From Verrucomicrobia bacterium UBA3750 (GTDB lineage: Bacteria; Verrucomicrobiota; Kiritimatiellia; RFP12; UBA1067): DNA of 5,767 bases. Below the pieces are notes generated by a model, which saw only the letters and a program-made list of their open reading frames with translations, did no database searches and was not told where the DNA came from. The stretch lies in NCBI GenBank assembly GCA_002371755.1, contig DFGM01000086.1:1-5767 (forward strand), in the 5' to 3' direction. Position numbers and translations under genes: made by a program. Below, in pieces: positions 5,439 to 5,767 of this stretch (its first letter is position 1; each line of letters begins with the position of its first letter).

Positions 5439-5457
5439 ACGACTTTTTTGGTAAAAT
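5429..5457 (+). promoter_or_regulatory. Extended -10 promoter of the secreted-protein gene
   Basis: TTGCGC (5429-5434), a 17-base spacer, then TAAAAT (5452-5457) preceded by TGG. The -35 hexamer and spacing are identical to those of the fabG promoter, and the TG extension is kept. Initiation near 5463-5465 would leave a leader of about 175 bases before the ATG at 5638. Confidence 0.55.
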
Positions 5458-5462
5458 ATGCG

Positions 5463-5582
5463 GTGAAAATGTTGATAGGGGCTTCGGGTTGTCTCACGAA
5501 GGGACTCGCAGAGCGTTCAGCGCATGAGTTTCTGACTGCAGTGTCAGATGCATCCGCCAATCTGCCAGTTGCGCCAGTTTGA
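5463..5582 (+). CDS. Possible small leaderless ORF in the leader of the secreted-protein gene
   Basis: A frame of 39 codons runs from GTG at 5463 (or 37 from ATG at 5469) to TGA at 5580-5582, just at the expected start point of the promoter at 5429-5457. The peptide would begin M-K-M-L-I-G-A-S-G-C and end A-P-V; no family is recognised. It has no Shine-Dalgarno site and would rely on leaderless initiation, as proposed for the divergent pair at 3428 and 3545. The same frame stays open far upstream through gpsA, so openness alone is weak evidence and it may be untranslated leader. Confidence 0.15.
   Translation: MKMLIGASGCLTKGLAERSAHEFLTAVSDASANLPVAPV
5497..5511 (+). repeat. 15-base element shared with 83-97
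   Basis: CGAAGGGACTCGCAG differs from the copy at 83-97 by one base. This copy lies inside the putative transcribed leader between the promoter at 5429-5457 and the secreted-protein gene at 5638, and inside the possible 39-codon ORF. Confidence 0.35.
5531..5548. repeat. Small inverted repeat in the leader
   Basis: TCTGAC (5531-5536) and GTCAGA (5543-5548) pair around TGCAGT; the centre also reads as the palindrome ACTGCAGT. It lies in the putative transcribed leader before the gene at 5638. The stem is too short to assign a role. Confidence 0.3.
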
Positions 5583-5623
5583 CAACCACTAACCACCAAC
5601 CCTTTAACCACAAAATCAACAAC

Positions 5624-5630
5624 GAGAGGA
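5624..5630 (+). promoter_or_regulatory. Ribosome binding site of the 5638 gene
   Basis: GAGAGGA ends 7 bases before the ATG at 5638 and sits at the end of an A/C-rich, largely unstructured leader (about 5581-5623). That combination usually marks efficient initiation and fixes the start of the truncated gene. Confidence 0.8.
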
Positions 5631-5637
5631 ACAAACG

Positions 5638-5767
5638 ATGAAGAAGACAATAGAAACCATTATGCGATTCCTCGCGCCTCCGGCGCGTATAGTCGCCATG
5701 CTCTTCGCCGTCTGCGCAGCGGGAAGCACCTGGGCGGAGGCATCGCCGAAAGCGACGGTCGTGTGGA
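5638..5767 (+). CDS. N-terminus of an exported protein, truncated by the window edge
   Basis: Only 43 codons are present and the frame is open at the right edge. They encode a clear Sec signal peptide: basic start M-K-K, a second basic patch around Arg10 and Arg17, a hydrophobic core at about 18-28 (I-V-A-M-L-F-A-V), and a likely signal peptidase I site after T-W-A (Ala33). The mature part begins E-A-S-P-K-A-T-V-V-W. No domain can be named from so little; a large secreted or surface protein is a guess from the long leader and strong ribosome site. It has its own promoter (5429-5457) and is separate from the fabG-gpsA operon. Confidence 0.85.
   Translation, partial: MKKTIETIMRFLAPPARIVAMLFAVCAAGSTWAEASPKATVVW

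Larger units (their letters stand above)
5224..5637. other. 414-base non-coding region rich in inverted repeats
   Basis: No convincing large gene is found here. From left to right it holds a hairpin (5243-5258), an 11-base-pair stem-loop (5273-5304) and a perfect palindrome (5305-5324). A plain stretch (5325-5410) in which nothing is recognised follows. Then come a GC hairpin merging into a promoter (5415-5457), a transcribed leader with a possible small ORF (5463-5582), a weak hairpin (5531-5548), and an A/C-rich unstructured run ending in the ribosome site before 5638. Confidence 0.7.

Noticed and set aside
5154..5582. Open frame of 142 codons running from gpsA into the intergenic region
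   Set aside because: Its first part overlaps the conserved C-terminus of GpsA in another frame and then crosses the palindromes; it has no ribosome site. Only the last 39 codons are kept, as a low-confidence candidate, because of the promoter position.

Overview
This is a GC-rich bacterial window with four complete genes, a fifth cut off at the right edge, and four compact non-coding stretches. The taxon cannot be fixed without a search. The mix fits a carbohydrate-degrading, diderm-type bacterium, plausibly of the Planctomycetes-Verrucomicrobia-Chlamydiae superphylum (Kiritimatiellota, Lentisphaerota or Verrucomicrobiota). The pointers are exported pectin or hemicellulose enzymes, a secreted thioredoxin with a G-S-D-W-C-x-W-C signature, and a FabG of the kind with an I-G-N-R-G-Q-V-N-Y active-site block. 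That placement is an inference.

Left half (1-3428): an exported, probably lipid-anchored GH28 pectinase-type hydrolase (150-1547, +) faces an exported two-domain protein (1725-3428, -) that joins a thioredoxin fold to a GH43-like five-bladed propeller. The 177-base convergent gap between them is full of perfect inverted repeats and a UUCG-capped hairpin, which probably end transcription from both sides. Together the two enzymes suggest attack on pectin with arabinan or galactan side chains. No transporter or regulator is visible.

Centre (3429-5223): the thioredoxin-GH43 gene is divergent from a fabG-gpsA pair. The 113-base divergent gap carries two face-out extended -10 promoters (TGnTATAAT). 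Each lies 7 to 11 bases before its start codon, with an in-frame stop just upstream and no Shine-Dalgarno site, so both mRNAs are predicted to be leaderless. fabG and gpsA overlap by one base (TGATG), and gpsA has a strong ribosome site inside the end of fabG. They supply two branches of membrane lipid synthesis: acyl chain reduction and the sn-glycerol-3-phosphate backbone. The FabG-like protein has Asp where the Asn of the catalytic tetrad is expected.

Right end (5224-5767): a 414-base non-coding region starts with three consecutive inverted repeats (5243-5324). It then holds a GC hairpin merging into a third promoter of the same design (TTGCGC, 17 bases, TAAAAT) and a structured leader with a possible 39-codon ORF. 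It ends at a well-placed ribosome site and the first 43 codons of another exported protein.
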